The notes under the pieces: model-generated
The model's input: the letters and a program-made list of their open reading frames with translations, nothing else
Told to the model about the DNA's origin: nothing
Database searches by the model: none
Assembly: GCA_963714205.1 (NCBI GenBank)
Contig: CAVQNQ010000003.1
Coordinates: 620,001-684,000, forward strand
Length of the DNA stretch: 64,000 nucleotides
Origin: CAVQNQ01 sp963714205
Lineage (GTDB): Bacteria; Acidobacteriota; Terriglobia; Bryobacterales; Bryobacteraceae
Direction of reading: 5' to 3'
Shown here: piece by piece, positions 60,797-64,000 of the stretch
How positions within the stretch are numbered: position 1 is the first letter of the stretch
How the letters are laid out: each line of letters begins with the position of its first letter
Program-made: the position numbers and the translations under genes

Positions 60797-63700
60797 ATGC
60801 AAGCCCGCAGCATGTTCCCAGCAGTATGCATTCTGGCGCTTGGAGCAGTCTCCTTGTTTGGCCAGGGAAACACAGGCGCAATTCTAGGTACGATCACAGA
60901 TACGTCCGGCGCTGTCGTTCCGAGCGCTAAAGTGACCGTGACCAACGTTCAGACTAATGTGGCGTCCGACACTCAGTCCGACAGTGTAGGTAATTATGCG
61001 GTTCGATATCTGCCGGCGGGTCAGTACCGCGTGGAGGCGGAGTTCAGCGGCTTCAAGAAGCTCGTTCGCGAAAACATTCAATTGGACTTGTTCCGCGAGT
61101 TGCGTGTCGATCTGACGCTCGAGGCGGGCGCGAATGTGGAATCTGTGACGATCACAGGGACAGCGGCGCTATTGGAAACCGAAACCGGCTCGCTCAGTTC
61201 CACCATGGAGTCGCGCCAAGTCACTTCACTTCCTTTGTCTACGCGCGACCCGACGCAGTTGGAGAATTTCATTCCGGGTGTGGTGCAGGGCCCCGAGGGC
61301 ACCGTTTCCAACGGCGGCCAGGTTCGCAGAGACACCTACTTGGTGGACGGGGCAAACAACACAACACACGTGTGGGGTAACCCCACCATCGCCCCCAACC
61401 CGGATATGTTGGAGGAATTCAAGATTCTGACCAACAGCTTTTCGGCCGAGTACGGCCAGACTTCGGGCAGCGTCATGGTTACGAGCATGAAGTCGGGCAC
61501 CAACCAGGTGCACGGATCGTTGTTCGAGTTTTTCCAGAACACCGATCTGAACGCGGGCAACTTCTTCACGCACCAGGTTCCGGCGCTGCACTACAACCAG
61601 TTCGGCGGCACGGTGGGCGGGCCCATCCGGAAGAACAAGACCTTCGCCTTCTTCGCTTACCAGAACACACGCCAGACGGGAATGACAGCGTACACCAACG
61701 CCAGCGTACCCCAGCCCGCCTTTATACAGGGGAACTTTTCCCAGATTCTGGGCGGACAGGTAGGGACCGACGCTTTGGGGCGCCCCGTTTACGGCGACGA
61801 GGTCTTCGACCCGCTGTCCTCGCGCAACACCGTCAACTCCGCGGGACAGACCGTCGTAGTCCGCGACCCCTTTCCTGGTAATATCATTCCCACCTCCCGC
61901 CTGAGCCCCGCGGCGCTGAAAGCCGCAGCGCTTTATCCGGCTCCGCAGAGCAGCGCGCTAGCTGGCAACTGGGACAGCGTAGGTCTTAACCTGAATTACA
62001 CCAAGACGTACGATCTCAGGTTGGACCACAATTTTTCGGAGAGCAACAAGTTGATGGCGCGCTATGGCAAGAACTTCAACCGTAACGACACCGGCTCCGA
62101 ATTCCCAGATCCGCGCTCTGGCGGTGTATATAACAATACCCCGAATCACTTTGTCACAGTCAATTTCGTTCACGTCTTTAGTCCCAAGGCTACCAATGAC
62201 TTGCACGTCAACTGGTGGCAGAATTACGCGCACCGGACGGTGGGAGGCACCGGCACGGTTTCGGAAAACGACATGGGGATTTACGGATTGCCTAATGGTG
62301 CGGACAGGGATCTCGCCACGCCGTTGTACAATTTCACGAACTTCACCTCGGTCGGACCGGGGTACAGTTCGTTAATGTACCAGCTCGAGGCAAGCAGGTC
62401 GATCGTGGACACAGCCTCCATCGCTCTGGCACGGCACACCATCAAATTTGGTGGCGAAGTGCGCCAGCTCCGAACCGACAACTTGCAGCCCAACAACAAC
62501 AACGGCGACTTTACGTTCAACAACTCCTTCACCAACCAAGTCGGTCTCGCGCAAAGCGGTTATGACTTTGCGAGCTTCATGCTGGGGTTGCCAGTGTCCA
62601 CGACTTACACGATTTTCCCTGACATGTTCCGCACCCGGACTACGATTTTCGCCCTCTTCGTGCAAGATGACTTCCGTGTCAACAAGAAGCTCACGTTGAA
62701 CATTGGCCTGCGCTTTGACGCCCCTCTCTGGTGGCACGAAGCGCAGAACCGGTCCGGAGTTTTCAACCTCCAACAGAACCAATGGGTACAATTTGGAACC
62801 AGCGGTTTTCGGACCACGCCGTGGGACAACGACTTAAGAAACCTCGGGCCCCGCTTGGGGTTTGCTTACTCACCGTTCGGCAGCGATAAGACGGTGATTC
62901 GAGGCGCATACGGCATGTTTACCGTGGGCACCGGTCAGAGTTTCCGGGAGTCTTATATGCAACTGACGCCCTTTTTTGCCCTGGGCGATGGAGGTACGTT
63001 AACCAGCACCGATAATATCCACTGGACGAACACATTGGACAACATTCCGTTTAGTGCTCAAAGCCGCACCGGCGCGGGGTATACGGAGGTGGAAGTCTAC
63101 CCCGACCATAACCCCATGGCCTACATGCAACAGTGGAACTTCAACGTGGGTCACCAGTTTAAGGACGTGCTGGTGCAAGTGGGATATGCCGGCAGCAAGG
63201 GCACCCACCTGAACATGGGCGGTTACGAGGGCGACTACAACATGAACGCTATCCCGGGGAATATGCTTTCCCAGGCGCAGGGCCGGTTCATCGCGCCCTA
63301 CGTGCCTTACCCGCAATTCCCCACTGGCGTCCTGATGGAACAATGGATTGGGTCGTCGAGCTACAACTCGCTCCAGGTCAAAGTGGAGCGACGGTTCGCT
63401 GGTGGATTTGGTGTCATGGGGGCGTATACCTTCCAGAAGACTATCGATGTCGGCGACACCGGGTACCGCGATCCGGTGGATAACCGGAACCTGGACCGGG
63501 GGCTTTCCGAAAACAGCATCCCGCAGCGCCTCACGGCTGCTTGGAATTACGCGCTTCCGTGGGGCCGGGGCCGGCAGTGGCTCACGTCCGGTCCGCTCAT
63601 CTATCCCTTGGGCGGATGGGAACTCAACGGTACGCTGACTCTGCAATCCGGCATGCCGCTGAATCCCACCGAGAATTACAACAGCGAGGTAGCTGGCGCG

Positions 63701-64000
63701 GAGGTGTTCAACGCACCCAATGTGAGCTCCGATCCGGTCATTCCTTCTTCCCAACGCACGCTCCAGAGGTGGTTCAATACGTCGGTGTTTTCGCTGCCGG
63801 CTTTGTACACCATGGGCGATGCCGGCAAGGGCCTGATCTTCGGTCCGGGAATGTCGATCCTCAACATCGACCTCAGCAAGCGGTTCTATGGATTCGGCAA
63901 CGAAACTCGCAATCTCGAGTTCCGCGCAGAGGCGTACAACCTCTTTAACACGCCGACGTTCGGCAATCCCAACGTCACCGCCGATTCGGCGCAGTTCGGG
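60797..64000 (+). CDS. Oar/SusC-like TonB-dependent receptor (3' end outside window)
   Basis: 1068 residues are visible and the frame is open at the window end. Signal peptide MQARSMFPAVCILALGAVSL; carboxypeptidase-regulatory-like domain (about 25-105: GTITDTSGAVVPSAKVTVTN, YLPAGQYRVEAEFSGFKKL); plug domain (about 110-230: TYLVDGANNTTHVW, EFKILTNSFSAEYGQTSGSV); then the outer-membrane barrel (FFAYQNTRQTG, LFVQDDFRVNKKLTLNIGLR). This is the large acidobacterial Oar-like family that imports glycans or peptides with TonB energy. AAAGGGGG before the ATG supports the start. It is divergent from three secreted glycosidases, which suggests uptake of their products. Confidence 0.9.
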   Translation, partial: MQARSMFPAVCILALGAVSLFGQGNTGAILGTITDTSGAVVPSAKVTVTNVQTNVASDTQSDSVGNYAVRYLPAGQYRVEAEFSGFKKLVRENIQLDLFRELRVDLTLEAGANVESVTITGTAALLETETGSLSSTMESRQVTSLPLSTRDPTQLENFIPGVVQGPEGTVSNGGQVRRDTYLVDGANNTTHVWGNPTIAPNPDMLEEFKILTNSFSAEYGQTSGSVMVTSMKSGTNQVHGSLFEFFQNTDLNAGNFFTHQVPALHYNQFGGTVGGPIRKNKTFAFFAYQNTRQTGMTAYTNASVPQPAFIQGNFSQILGGQVGTDALGRPVYGDEVFDPLSSRNTVNSAGQTVVVRDPFPGNIIPTSRLSPAALKAAALYPAPQSSALAGNWDSVGLNLNYTKTYDLRLDHNFSESNKLMARYGKNFNRNDTGSEFPDPRSGGVYNNTPNHFVTVNFVHVFSPKATNDLHVNWWQNYAHRTVGGTGTVSENDMGIYGLPNGADRDLATPLYNFTNFTSVGPGYSSLMYQLEASRSIVDTASIALARHTIKFGGEVRQLRTDNLQPNNNNGDFTFNNSFTNQVGLAQSGYDFASFMLGLPVSTTYTIFPDMFRTRTTIFALFVQDDFRVNKKLTLNIGLRFDAPLWWHEAQNRSGVFNLQQNQWVQFGTSGFRTTPWDNDLRNLGPRLGFAYSPFGSDKTVIRGAYGMFTVGTGQSFRESYMQLTPFFALGDGGTLTSTDNIHWTNTLDNIPFSAQSRTGAGYTEVEVYPDHNPMAYMQQWNFNVGHQFKDVLVQVGYAGSKGTHLNMGGYEGDYNMNAIPGNMLSQAQGRFIAPYVPYPQFPTGVLMEQWIGSSSYNSLQVKVERRFAGGFGVMGAYTFQKTIDVGDTGYRDPVDNRNLDRGLSENSIPQRLTAAWNYALPWGRGRQWLTSGPLIYPLGGWELNGTLTLQSGMPLNPTENYNSEVAGAEVFNAPNVSSDPVIPSSQRTLQRWFNTSVFSLPALYTMGDAGKGLIFGPGMSILNIDLSKRFYGFGNETRNLEFRAEAYNLFNTPTFGNPNVTADSAQFG

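Overview
The window looks like a chromosomal stretch of a GC-rich Acidobacteriota, probably a Bryobacterales/Solibacter-like lineage. This is inference from gene content: an Oar/SusC-like TonB-dependent receptor with an N-terminal carboxypeptidase-regulatory-like domain at the right edge, an adjacent DUF3300-DUF2950 pair, DUF2934 and His/Ala-rich small stress-type proteins, KRW-motif basic proteins, a secreted serpin, and two-component proteins with Reg_prop propellers. No rRNA, complete tRNA or CRISPR array was found.

Layout. 1-7.8 kb: sigma54-type response regulator with a coupled YihY membrane protein, an NRAMP-related transporter, a stand-alone receiver protein, and a GT4-GH130 pair. 7.8-18.7 kb: DUF2950/DUF3300 envelope proteins, small His-rich proteins, serpin, PHP phosphoesterase, saccharopine-dehydrogenase-like enzyme, STAS protein, YceI protein, interrupted by a mosaic of gene fragments (10.9-11.85 kb). 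18.9-29.3 kb: KimA-like permease, a broken NicO/TPR locus, a cobalt-type nitrile hydratase operon (alpha, beta, accessory protein, ferredoxin-like protein) whose alpha subunit begins with a twin-arginine motif, two exported GerW/YtfJ-like proteins, and a free-standing pyruvate-kinase C-terminal-type domain next to a nucleotidyltransferase-like protein. 29.5-40.5 kb: small stress or membrane proteins, a frameshifted atypical pyruvate kinase, radical SAM protein, NmrA-like and SDR oxidoreductases, with many remnants. 40.5-47.7 kb: a 1188-residue hybrid sensor kinase, an attC-like inverted repeat, and an exported enolase-superfamily/RraA pair. 47.7-53.4 kb: an accessory segment with an IS1182-type transposase remnant, a dispersed 84-bp repeat, the 3' part of a tRNA-Asn-like gene beside a complete tyrosine integrase, GNRA-loop palindromes, a PyrD-PyrK fusion, a frameshifted PIN protein and IS21-like terminal repeats. 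53.4-64 kb: three tandem exported GH51-like glycosidases, divergent from the large TonB-dependent receptor, plausibly a glycan-utilisation locus.

Two themes stand out. First, the region is unusually rich in degraded genes: at least twelve remnants, several of them internally deleted genes with both ends preserved (aldo/keto reductase, CitMHS transporter) or sharp fusions of unrelated fragments. Second, several enzyme sets carry export signals or fusions not expected of their families (Tat-type nitrile hydratase alpha subunit, Tat/Sec-type enolase plus RraA, fused dihydroorotate dehydrogenase). Single-base frameshifts could be real or consensus errors; the sequence alone cannot decide.
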